Source: CAZAOY01 sp964486925 (lineage in GTDB: Bacteria > Bacillota > Clostridia > Oscillospirales > Ruminococcaceae). Taken from it: DNA of 64,000 bases. The notes beneath the pieces are model-generated. The model saw only the letters and a program-made list of their open reading frames with translations, was not told where the DNA came from and did not search any database. A program made the position numbers and the translations under genes. This document shows, piece after piece, positions 52,421-60,805 of the stretch (position 1 is the first letter of the stretch; every line of letters begins with the position of its first letter). The DNA is taken from the NCBI GenBank assembly GCA_964486925.1, contig CAZAOY010000005.1, forward strand, positions 3,163-67,162, in the 5' to 3' direction.

Positions 52421-53233
52421 ATGTTAAAGAGTAAAAATTCAGCACTCCCTTATGTTATCTGGAGCGGGGTGTTTATCGTTGTACCGTTAATACTAGTGGT
52501 AATCTTTGCATTTACCACTAGTGACGGACAGTTTACCATAAAGAATATTACCGCTATCGGAAAGTATTCCCCTATCTTTATAAAATCCTTAAACCTTGCT
52601 CTAATAGCAACGGTTATCTGTCTGCTACTGGCATTTCCGTTAGCGTTTTTGTTAACACGTATGGAGGAGAAGAATCAAAGTCTTTTGCTTATACTACTTA
52701 TGCTTCCTATGTGGATGAACTTTTTGCTTAGGACCTATGGTTGGATGACCCTTATTGAGAATGAGGGGATTATTAACAGCTTCTTTAGGTTTATCGGGAT
52801 TGGAACAGTGCAGATGATCAACACCCAAGGGGCGGTGGTACTAGGGATGGTTTATAACTATATCCCGTTTATGATACTGCCACTCTATTCTATTATGGTT
52901 AAGATCGATAAATCCACTATAGAGGCGGCGCAGGATCTAGGCGCTAACTCTATCAGTATCCTATTTAAGGTGATAATACCACTAAGCACACCTGGGATTG
53001 TTTCGGGTGTTACAATGGTGTTTGTGCCGTCGGTTAGTACCTTTATCATCTCTAAGATGTTAGGTGGCGGTAGCAACATGTTAATCGGTGACCTGATTGA
53101 ACAGCAGTTTTTTGGAACCTACAACCCAAATTTAGGTTCGGGGATTGCGTTAATCTTAATGATTATCATGCTACTGCTAATGGGCATTATGACCTCCCTT
53201 GACGACAATGCAATGGAGGGTATGATTGTATAG
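52421..53233 (+). CDS. potB: Spermidine/putrescine ABC transporter permease PotB
   Basis: A 270-residue inner membrane permease with six hydrophobic segments and the ATPase-contacting loop (EAAQDLGANSISILFKVIIPLSTPGI). The sequence MWMNFLLRTYGWM is characteristic of PotB. It starts three bases after the potA stop, so expression is coupled. It forms the membrane channel with PotC. Confidence 0.95.
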   Translation: MLKSKNSALPYVIWSGVFIVVPLILVVIFAFTTSDGQFTIKNITAIGKYSPIFIKSLNLALIATVICLLLAFPLAFLLTRMEEKNQSLLLILLMLPMWMNFLLRTYGWMTLIENEGIINSFFRFIGIGTVQMINTQGAVVLGMVYNYIPFMILPLYSIMVKIDKSTIEAAQDLGANSISILFKVIIPLSTPGIVSGVTMVFVPSVSTFIISKMLGGGSNMLIGDLIEQQFFGTYNPNLGSGIALILMIIMLLLMGIMTSLDDNAMEGMIV

Positions 53234-53274
53234 CTTTTTAGCTTACAATACAGATGGATGAAAGGAATTAACCA

Positions 53275-54060
53275 ATGAAGAAGTTAACCTCTAGGATATA
53301 CATTACTATAATATATATCTTTTTATATGCGCCTATTGTTGTGCTGATTGTGTTCTCCTTCAACGAATCTAAGAGCCGGTCAAACTTCACTGGGTTTACC
53401 CTTAAATGGTATAAGGAGCTTGTTTCCAATGAGCTTATATTAAACTCCTTTAGAAACACCATAATTGTGGCGGTGGTAGCCTCTATCCTAGCGACCGTTA
53501 TCGGGACGATCGCATCACTCGGGATTAGCAATATGAACAAGCGGTCTAAGGGGGTTGTAATGAACGTTACCTACCTGCCTGTTATAAACCCCGAGATCGT
53601 TACAGGGATATCCTTAATGCTTTTGTTTGTATACATAAGCCAGTTTTTAGGGATTGAGTTAGGGTTTTGGTCGGTAACTATTGCGCACATTACCTTTAGC
53701 CTGCCTTACGTTATACTAAACGTACTCCCTAAGCTTCGGCAGATGGATATAAGGCTTTATGAGGCGGCGATGGATCTGGGATGTAGCCCAAACAGAGCGT
53801 TTTACAAGGTGGTTGTACCGGAGATTTTACCTGGAATTATGTCAGGATTTTTAATGGCATTTACCTTCTCGATAGACGACTTTATCATAACCTACTTTAC
53901 CAGTGGAAGCGCATTTCAGACACTACCGGTTACCATCTACTCTATGATGAGGAGAAAGGTTAACCCGCAGGTAAACGCACTTTCAGCTATAATATTTATG
54001 GTGGTGCTTGTACTGCTTTTACTGTCGCATCAAAATGACCTTAGAAAGGCTAAGCGATAA
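53275..54060 (+). CDS. potC: Spermidine/putrescine ABC transporter permease PotC
   Basis: A 261-residue permease with six membrane segments. The opening YAPIVVLIVFSFNESKS and FTLKWYKEL are typical of PotC. The EAA loop is YEAAMDLGCSPNRAFYKVVVPEILPGI. GAAAGG precedes the ATG. A 41-base gap separates it from potB, and a small hairpin lies between it and potD. Confidence 0.95.
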   Translation: MKKLTSRIYITIIYIFLYAPIVVLIVFSFNESKSRSNFTGFTLKWYKELVSNELILNSFRNTIIVAVVASILATVIGTIASLGISNMNKRSKGVVMNVTYLPVINPEIVTGISLMLLFVYISQFLGIELGFWSVTIAHITFSLPYVILNVLPKLRQMDIRLYEAAMDLGCSPNRAFYKVVVPEILPGIMSGFLMAFTFSIDDFIITYFTSGSAFQTLPVTIYSMMRRKVNPQVNALSAIIFMVVLVLLLLSHQNDLRKAKR

Positions 54061-54110
54061 GGGCGATAAATCTAGTCAAAATTATGAAAGGAGTCTTTGT
54101 ACAAAGTAAG

Positions 54111-54129
54111 ACGGCATTAGTGCCGTTTC
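54111..54129 (+). terminator. Small hairpin between potC and potD
   Basis: GACGGCA/TGCCGTT with loop TTAG, followed by TCTT. It is a weak intrinsic terminator or an RNA-processing site. An upstream AAAGGAG is not positioned for potD. The hairpin may set the ratio of binding protein to permease. Confidence 0.5.
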
Positions 54130-55347
54130 TTGTATGGAGCGTGGTCAAATATGAAACGAATTGTGGCTATTGCTATAGTCTGTGTGCTGATACTTGCGGT
54201 AATACTGCCTGTAATGGTTAATGTGTTTGCTGTAAAGGTATCTGCAAAGGAAGCGGTAACCGAGCTTCGGGTGTTTAACTGGGGTGAGTATATCGCAAAC
54301 GGTGAGGACGAATCCTTAGACGTTATAAAGGAGTTTGAGAAGCAAAACGAGGATATAAAGATAACCTACACCACCTTTGCAACCAACGAGGAGATGTACG
54401 CAAAGATCGCTAACGGCTCAGCTAACTATGATGTTATCATCCCGTCGGATTACATGATTGAAAAGATGATAAGCGAAAACCTTTTAGCAAAGCTTGATAA
54501 AACTAAGCTTGATAACTTTAAATACATCGATGAGGATGTAAAACATCTAGGGTTTGACCTTAACAACGACTACTCTGTACCATATACCTGGGGGACGGTA
54601 GGGATAATCTACAACAAAGAGCAGGTTACCGTACCGGTGGACAGCTGGGATATCCTATGGGATATGAACTACACAGGGCAGATACTGATGTTTGACAACC
54701 CGCGCGACGCCTTTGCTATCGCCGCTAAAAAGCTGGGTTACAGCATTAACAGCACCGATAACAACGAGATTAAGCGGATGGGCGATGAGCTTAAGCGTCA
54801 AAAGCCTGTACTTCAAGCCTATGTAATGGATGAGATATTTAACAAGCTTTCAAGCGGGGAAGCTTTAATCGCACCGTACTATGCAGGGGATGCAATCACC
54901 ATGATAGAGGATAACCCTGATCTGGACTTTGTTGTGCCAAAGGAGGGGACTAACCAGTTTGTGGACTCTATGTGTATATTAGAATCCTCAAAGAACAAGG
55001 ACGCGGCGCATAGGTTTATTAACTTTATGCTAGACCCCGAGATAATGGCGGAGAATATCGGATATATCGGTTACTCTAGCCCATCGACAGCGGCAAGAGA
55101 GCTACTGGATGATGAGATGAAGAACAACCCGATTTCATACCCTCCAAAGGAGATTATCGAAGCATGCGAAGCGTTTGTAGCGCTACCAAAGGAAACGCTA
55201 ACCTATATGCAGGATATCTGGATTGAGGTTAAGGCAGAGGATAAGGACAGCTCCTCCACACTGGTGCTTATTATTATAATACTGGTGGTTATTATAGGGC
55301 TAGGGGCGATATACGTAATAAGACTTAAAAAGAAGGAACAGTATTAA
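54130..55347 (+). CDS. potD: Spermidine/putrescine-binding protein, membrane-anchored by a C-terminal helix
   Basis: A substrate-binding protein of 398 residues (ATG 54151) or 405 (TTG 54130). An N-terminal hydrophobic segment (IVAIAIVCVLILAVILPVMV) is followed directly by the mature PotD sequence (LRVFNWGEYI, YDVIIPSDYMIEKM, PYTWGTVGIIYN). There is no lipobox cysteine. Instead, the protein ends with STLVLIIIILVVIIGLGAIYV and a basic tail (RLKKKEQY), a C-terminal membrane anchor. Gram-positive PotD is normally a lipoprotein, so this is an alternative way of tethering. The start choice is uncertain because the nearest GGAG is 11-12 bases from the ATG. Confidence 0.92.
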   Translation: MYGAWSNMKRIVAIAIVCVLILAVILPVMVNVFAVKVSAKEAVTELRVFNWGEYIANGEDESLDVIKEFEKQNEDIKITYTTFATNEEMYAKIANGSANYDVIIPSDYMIEKMISENLLAKLDKTKLDNFKYIDEDVKHLGFDLNNDYSVPYTWGTVGIIYNKEQVTVPVDSWDILWDMNYTGQILMFDNPRDAFAIAAKKLGYSINSTDNNEIKRMGDELKRQKPVLQAYVMDEIFNKLSSGEALIAPYYAGDAITMIEDNPDLDFVVPKEGTNQFVDSMCILESSKNKDAAHRFINFMLDPEIMAENIGYIGYSSPSTAARELLDDEMKNNPISYPPKEIIEACEAFVALPKETLTYMQDIWIEVKAEDKDSSSTLVLIIIILVVIIGLGAIYVIRLKKKEQY

Positions 55348-55390
55348 TCTAGTAGTAATATATAAAGATAGATAAAAATGGGGGATTAAT

Positions 55391-57703
55391 ATGAAATTTA
55401 CGTTAGGACAGTGGATGGCACTAAAAAACCATACAGTTAACTATCCTGTACAGGTGTATGACCACAGCTTTGAGGACGGGATACTCACTATCTACGCACC
55501 AATTCGCCCTGTACAGGGCAGAGCGAATACCATTGATCAGGGGATGATGGTGCTACGGTATTCTGGGGCTATGGAGGATGTAATCCGAGTGGAGGTAAAG
55601 CACTATATCGGGGAGAGGGTTAGAAAGCCCGAGTTTTCACTAAACATGGATAAAAGCTGTAATGTCAGCTGTGAGAAAACCGATAACAGCATTATCTTTA
55701 CCGCAGGTAAAACCAAGGCGGTTATATCGCTAAACCCATTCACTACCGCATACTACTACGAGGATAGACTACTAACCACCGCACCGCATAGAGCAACCGC
55801 AAACATCATAAACGACAACGAGGAGGTGTACACCAGAGAACAGCTATCCCTTTCTGTTGGGGAGTGTGTATACGGACTAGGCGAGCGGTTTATACCGTTT
55901 GTACGTAACGGTCAGGTGGTGGATATGTGGAACGAGGACGGCGGAACATCCTCCCAGATATCCTATAAAAACATACCGTTTTATCTTACTAATAGAGGAT
56001 ATGGTGTATTTGTTAACAGCAGTGGCAACGTATCCTACGAGGTGGCTTCAGAGCATACACAGCGGGTGCAGTTCTCGCTAAAGGGTGAAGGACTTGACTA
56101 CTTTATAATCGGTGCTGATGATATGAAGGGGACTTTGGCGAGGTATGTACAGCTTACAGGGCAGGTAGCAATACCGCCTGCATGGTCGTTTGGGTTATGG
56201 CTGTCTACCTCCTTTACCACAAACTATGATGAAGCTACCGTAATGAGCTTTATCGATGGGATGAAACAGCGTGATATCCCACTCCATGTGTTTCATTTTG
56301 ACTGCTTTTGGATGAAGGAGTTTGAGTGGTGTAACTTTGAATGGGATAAGGATGTCTTCCCTGACCCGCAGGGAATGCTTTCTCGTATAAAGGAGAAGGG
56401 GTTACAGGTTTGTGTCTGGATTAATCCGTATATTGCTCAAAAGAGCAAGCTTTTTAATGAAGGCATAGAGAGAGGGTATCTGCTAAAAAAGCCAAATGGC
56501 GACGTATTCCAGTGGGATCGTTGGCAAGCGGGGATGGCACTGGTGGACTTTACAAATCCCGATGCTTATAGGTGGTATCAAGATAAGCTAGCAGTGCTTA
56601 TGGAGATGGGGGTTGACACCTTTAAGACGGATTTTGGCGAAAGAATCCCTACCGATGTGGTGTACCACAATAATGCTGACCCCGAAAAGATGCATAACTA
56701 CTATACATACCTATATAACGAGTGCGTGTTCTCGCTGATTAAACAAAAGAAGGGTGAGAACAAGGCGGCGGTGTTTGCAAGGAGCGCTACGGTTGGCGGG
56801 CAGAAGTTTCCCGTTCACTGGGGCGGGGACTGCTGGGCGACCTATGAATCGATGGCGGAGAGCCTACGTGGGGGACTATCACTCTGCATGAGCGGGTTTA
56901 GCTTTTGGAGCCACGATATCGGCGGGTTTGAAGCTACCGCCTCACCCGACGTATATAAACGCTGGGCGGCGTTTGGACTACTCTCCTCCCATAGCAGACT
57001 GCACGGAAGCACCTCATATCGTGTACCTTGGGTGTATGATGATGAGGCGGTGGAGGTACTGCGCTACTTCACAAAGCTAAAATGTACCCTTATGCCGTAC
57101 CTGTTCGCTAATGCCAATAACTCCCACATAAGCGGGATACCGATGATGCGGTCGATGATACTGGAGTTTCCAAACAATACCGCCTGCCGCTATATCGACA
57201 CCCAGTATATGCTAGGGGATAGCCTAATGGTATGCCCGATCCTAAACCCACAAGGGGAGGCGGATTTCTACTTACCAGAGGGAGTTTGGACAGATTTTAT
57301 CACTAATGAAACGCTAATAGGCGGACGCTACTACAATAGAAGCTGCAACTTTACAGAGATTCCGCTCTACGCAAAGCAGAACACTATTGTAGCGGTAGGG
57401 GATAAAGACAGCGAGGTAGAGTACGACTATACGAATGGTACAGAGTATCATCTATTCAACCTACAGGACGGATGTACCGCTACAGCTAAGGTTATCGATA
57501 CCGAATGTAGCTTAGTTAATACCATTGCCGCCACTAGAGAGGGTAATGTTATAAGCGTTACTATAGATGACATAAGCAAACCATTAAGTCTACTTATACG
57601 AGGTAAGGTAGAAGTAACGGCTGTAACATACGGTAGCTTTACCCAAACTGAATTAGGGGTTAGAGTTATCCCAACTAAGGGAGAGTTTACTATTACGATA
57701 TAG
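55391..57703 (+). CDS. GH31 alpha-xylosidase (YicI-like)
   Basis: A 770-residue intracellular glycosidase of family GH31 that removes alpha-xylose, for example from xyloglucan oligosaccharides. The nucleophile is D414 in KTDFGE and the acid/base is D480 in HWGGDCW, 66 residues apart as in E. coli YicI. Other landmarks are FHFDCFWMKEFEW, FWSHDIGGFE and LLSSHSRLHGS. There is no signal peptide, so substrate must be imported. GH31 alpha-glucosidase activity cannot be excluded, but the LFKTDFGE-type region and length favour xylosidase. The ATG follows GGGGGA. Confidence 0.92.
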   Translation: MKFTLGQWMALKNHTVNYPVQVYDHSFEDGILTIYAPIRPVQGRANTIDQGMMVLRYSGAMEDVIRVEVKHYIGERVRKPEFSLNMDKSCNVSCEKTDNSIIFTAGKTKAVISLNPFTTAYYYEDRLLTTAPHRATANIINDNEEVYTREQLSLSVGECVYGLGERFIPFVRNGQVVDMWNEDGGTSSQISYKNIPFYLTNRGYGVFVNSSGNVSYEVASEHTQRVQFSLKGEGLDYFIIGADDMKGTLARYVQLTGQVAIPPAWSFGLWLSTSFTTNYDEATVMSFIDGMKQRDIPLHVFHFDCFWMKEFEWCNFEWDKDVFPDPQGMLSRIKEKGLQVCVWINPYIAQKSKLFNEGIERGYLLKKPNGDVFQWDRWQAGMALVDFTNPDAYRWYQDKLAVLMEMGVDTFKTDFGERIPTDVVYHNNADPEKMHNYYTYLYNECVFSLIKQKKGENKAAVFARSATVGGQKFPVHWGGDCWATYESMAESLRGGLSLCMSGFSFWSHDIGGFEATASPDVYKRWAAFGLLSSHSRLHGSTSYRVPWVYDDEAVEVLRYFTKLKCTLMPYLFANANNSHISGIPMMRSMILEFPNNTACRYIDTQYMLGDSLMVCPILNPQGEADFYLPEGVWTDFITNETLIGGRYYNRSCNFTEIPLYAKQNTIVAVGDKDSEVEYDYTNGTEYHLFNLQDGCTATAKVIDTECSLVNTIAATREGNVISVTIDDISKPLSLLIRGKVEVTAVTYGSFTQTELGVRVIPTKGEFTITI

Positions 57704-57798
57704 ATTATATAAAGGTTATCTTAATCAGCAAAGCCTAATAAAAGGGACATCGGATACTATATGTTGTGGTAGTATCAATAGTTTACCACAGCATATAG

Positions 57799-57819
57799 GG
57801 TTCGCATTTTATGCGAACC
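57799..57819 (+). repeat. Solo hairpin of the two-hairpin family
   Basis: GGTTCGCAT-TTT-ATGCGAACC, a perfect 9-bp stem, 12 bases upstream of the 101-bp element. The sequence is nearly the same as the hairpin at 3018-3038. It may end transcription of the GH31 gene. Confidence 0.55.
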
Positions 57820-57831
57820 GTGTTTCGTTAT

Positions 57832-57932
57832 ATTACCTCGGCACTTAAATGTAGCAAGTTTTCTTTTTGAATTTACAGCTAATAGTGCAAGGACTTCTTA
57901 GCATAGCGTCTACCGCTAAGTGCCTAGGTAAT
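57832..57932 (+). repeat. 101-bp element with inverted ends, copy B
   Basis: Ends ATTACCTCGGCACTTA and TAAGTGCCTAGGTAAT are inverted repeats with one or two mismatches. The full 101 bases align without gaps to the reverse complement of 26770-26870. It stands between the GH31 and larE-like genes, 41 bases before the latter. Confidence 0.75.
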
Positions 57933-57973
57933 AGACTTTATTTTGATAGATGTGTAAAGAAAGAGGTTGTACT

Positions 57974-58738
57974 ATGGATTTAAAGGGATACTTTAGGGAA
58001 AACCAAGAGCTTGCGATTGCTTTTTCGGGTGGGGTAAACTCCTCTTTTTTACTGGTGCAGGCGGCTAAGTATGCACGGAGGATGACAGCATATCTAGTTA
58101 AATCAGAGTTTTTGCAAGAACAGCTTCTAACTCTTGCAAAGCTATTAGCACAGCAGATTAAGGTAGAGCTTGTGGTAATAGATCTGGATGTCTTTAAGCT
58201 AAAGGCGGTGATCGAAAACAAAGGTGAGCGTTGTTACCACTGTAAAAAAGCGATACTGGAGAGCATTACAAGCAGGGCGAAATCAGACGGATACAAGGTT
58301 ATAGCTGATGGTGATACCTTGTGTAATGCAGATAATAACAGCAGTAAAGCACAAAAGCTAGCAGCAAAGGCAGAGTTTAATATAAGCTCACCCTTAGCCG
58401 ACTGTGGCTACAATTCATTTGAGATAAAGGATCTTTCGGTTAGTGAGGGAATAATCAGAGCGGATAGCTTTAGTTATTCCTGCCTAGGCGCAAAGGTGGA
58501 GCAAAAGACTAGGATAACCAAAAAGATTTTAAAAGAGATATACAAGGGTGAGGAGATACTTAAAAATATCGGGTTTACCGACTTCTCGCTTGTGTATAAC
58601 AATCGCTACGCAAAGCTACAGCTACCAAAGGATCAGATGTTTCGTGTTGTGGAGATTAAGGACAGGTTACTCGAATATCTGTCGCCCTACTACAATGAGA
58701 TTTATCTTGATCTAAGGGGTAATGTTACCTCTAGATAG
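57974..58738 (+). CDS. larE: LarE-like PP-loop sulfur transferase
   Basis: A 254-residue PP-loop protein of the LarE family. LarE adenylates and sulfurises the nickel-pincer cofactor precursor. The P-loop reads AFSGGVNSSFLL (18-24), with Asn in place of the usual Asp. RCYHCK is at 86-91, and C170 in SYSCLGAK corresponds to the sacrificial cysteine of known LarE. The normally acidic DGTNxDD region is altered to DGDTLCNADNN. larB, larC and a lactate racemase are not in the window. The ATG at 57974 follows AGAGG. The changes and odd location suggest a diverged enzyme with possibly another substrate. Confidence 0.8.
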   Translation: MDLKGYFRENQELAIAFSGGVNSSFLLVQAAKYARRMTAYLVKSEFLQEQLLTLAKLLAQQIKVELVVIDLDVFKLKAVIENKGERCYHCKKAILESITSRAKSDGYKVIADGDTLCNADNNSSKAQKLAAKAEFNISSPLADCGYNSFEIKDLSVSEGIIRADSFSYSCLGAKVEQKTRITKKILKEIYKGEEILKNIGFTDFSLVYNNRYAKLQLPKDQMFRVVEIKDRLLEYLSPYYNEIYLDLRGNVTSR

Positions 58739-58763
58739 CAAGGTTTAAGGGATGGAGAATATT

Positions 58764-60608
58764 ATGAGGTTAAACAGCACAGTACAGAATACACGTCTTA
58801 CAGGTGGTACACCGTTAGCTAAGCGGGAGCGAAACACCGCCTATCTAATGGAGCTAAAGAATGAAAATCTGCTCTTTGCCTACTATCAGGAGGCGGGGAT
58901 AAACGGAAGTATAAACCGTAGGATTATCGACTGTCACGGCGGGTGGGAGTCACCAACAAGCCATATTAGGGGCACCTTTACAGGTCACTGGCTTAGCGCC
59001 GCCGCAAGAATCTATGATGAAACAAAGGACACACAGCTTAAAGCTAAAGCGGACCACATCGTATCAGAGATTGCCCGCTGTCAGGAGCTAAATGGCGACG
59101 GATGGGCGTTCTCCATCCCGCAGAAGTATCTGTACGCTATTAAAAAGGGTCAGCGCTTCTGGGCGCCGCAGTATGTCTGCCACAAGCTTATGATGGGGTT
59201 ACTTGACATGTATCTCTTTGCTAAAAACGAGCAGGCATTTGAGGTGATACTAGGGTGTGCCGACTGGTTTTACCGTTTTTCATCTGATATTACCCGTGAG
59301 AATATGGATGATATGATGGATTTAGAGGAAACGGGGGGAATCCTTGAGCTTTGGGCGGATCTTTACGCTATTACCCAGGATGAACGTCATAAGGAGCTTA
59401 TCAAGAGATACGAACGACCACGGCTATTTAACCCTTTATATGAAGGTATCGACGTAATAACCAACATGCACGCAAACACCACCATACCCGAGATACACGG
59501 AGCGGCTAGAGCCTATGAGGTGACGAAGGATGAAAGATACCGTTTAATAGTCGAAAACTACTGGAACTTTGCGGTAACAAGCCGTGGAACATATGCAACA
59601 GGCGGGCAGACCTGCGGCGAGGTATACTCTCCGGCAGAAAGCCATGCAGAGCGTTTAGGGGAAACTAACCAAGAGCACTGTACTGTATACAACCTGATCC
59701 GCCTAGCGGACTACCTCTACCGTTGGACAGGTGGTAAGGAGTATGCCGACTATATCGAGCAAAACATCCATAACGGAATCTTTGCTCAAGGATACTGGCA
59801 GGGCAGACGTCAGGATACCTTATGCGAGTACGGTGCACCTCCGGAAGGATTAATAGCTTACTACCTACCTCTTGCGGCAGGTTCGCAGAAGAAGTGGGGG
59901 AGCAAGCTTGATGATTTCTGGTGCTGTCACTGCACCTTGGTTCAGGCGAACGCACGTATCAACGAGTACATCTACTACACAGGATGTGACGAGCTTGTGG
60001 TAGCCCAGTATTTCCCTAGCAAAGCCGAGCTACAGTTTAGCGGGGTTAATGTATCGATAGACCAAACCGAAGTATACCTAGGTGGCCCTGGCTTAGACGC
60101 AACCAAAACCAACAAACCGCTACCTCATCGCCCTAACTTTACAAAGCATGAGATTAAGATAAATTCCGAGTCGCCTGTAACCTTTACCTTAAAGCTACGT
60201 ATTCCATGGTGGATTAACAGTGATGCTGTTATAACCGTAAACGACGAACAGGTTAACGCTAGGGTTGTAGACGGCTATGCAGAGTTAAACCGAGAGTGGA
60301 AGGATGATACAATCGTTATAACCTTTAATAAAAAGATACGCAGTGTGTCGCTGGTAGGAGCGAAGGATACCGTAGCATTTATCGATGGTCCTGTGCTGTT
60401 AGCGGGTATTACTCCGAATGAATGCTGTCTATATGGCGACATCTTAGACCCAACCACCATGCTAGCACCACATGATACCAGAGAATGGTCAGCTTGGAAG
60501 AACACCTACAAAACAGTTAATCAGCCGATAAACTTTGTGGTAAAACCGATTAACGAGATAGGGAATGAGCAGTATACCGTGTACTTTCAGATTTTAAAGC
60601 CTAGGTAG
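58764..60608 (+). CDS. GH127 beta-L-arabinofuranosidase
   Basis: A 614-residue glycosidase of family GH127 (DUF1680), related to Bifidobacterium HypBA1. The metal/catalytic residues are all there: E304 and C306 in NQEHCTVYN, and C387/C388 in DFWCCHC. Other family landmarks are the RNTAYLMEL helix and WESPTSHIRGTFTGHWLSA. No signal peptide is seen, so it acts inside the cell on arabino-oligosaccharides from plant glycoproteins or pectin. Placement near the alpha-xylosidase suggests use of plant cell-wall glycans. The ATG at 58764 follows TGGAGA by six bases; ATG 58752 is less likely. Confidence 0.92.
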   Translation: MRLNSTVQNTRLTGGTPLAKRERNTAYLMELKNENLLFAYYQEAGINGSINRRIIDCHGGWESPTSHIRGTFTGHWLSAAARIYDETKDTQLKAKADHIVSEIARCQELNGDGWAFSIPQKYLYAIKKGQRFWAPQYVCHKLMMGLLDMYLFAKNEQAFEVILGCADWFYRFSSDITRENMDDMMDLEETGGILELWADLYAITQDERHKELIKRYERPRLFNPLYEGIDVITNMHANTTIPEIHGAARAYEVTKDERYRLIVENYWNFAVTSRGTYATGGQTCGEVYSPAESHAERLGETNQEHCTVYNLIRLADYLYRWTGGKEYADYIEQNIHNGIFAQGYWQGRRQDTLCEYGAPPEGLIAYYLPLAAGSQKKWGSKLDDFWCCHCTLVQANARINEYIYYTGCDELVVAQYFPSKAELQFSGVNVSIDQTEVYLGGPGLDATKTNKPLPHRPNFTKHEIKINSESPVTFTLKLRIPWWINSDAVITVNDEQVNARVVDGYAELNREWKDDTIVITFNKKIRSVSLVGAKDTVAFIDGPVLLAGITPNECCLYGDILDPTTMLAPHDTREWSAWKNTYKTVNQPINFVVKPINEIGNEQYTVYFQILKPR

Positions 60609-60654
60609 TACGCTGTTGCAGTAAAACGGCTTTACAATAAATTGACATACAATA

Positions 60655-60731
60655 GATTCGCATACAATACGAACCCTGCGTCAGTGTAGCGTTGTAACCG
60701 CTTCCGACGTAGGGGACGCATTGTATGCGTT
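60655..60731 (+). repeat. Two-hairpin dispersed element, copy 3
   Basis: A GATTCGCATACAATACGAACC-type arm pair, a spacer with GTAGCGTTGTAACC and GACGTAGGGG, then ACGCAT-TGT-ATGCGT. It lies in the convergent gap between the GH127 and FMN-binding genes. Word order and spacing match 45508-45586, and the reverse strand of 2930-3039 looks related. Confidence 0.55.
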
Positions 60732-60805
60732 TAGTTTTTGTGTGTTTAAGCAATCTCATTTTGCACGTTTCATTTAATATAATTATACCAAAATATCACT
60801 CTAAA

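Noticed and set aside
54084..54218. Small ORF starting at the ATG just before AAAGGAG between potC and potD
   Set aside because: It runs through the hairpin and into potD in another frame, with a Cys/Asn-rich tail unlike a protein. It is probably chance.
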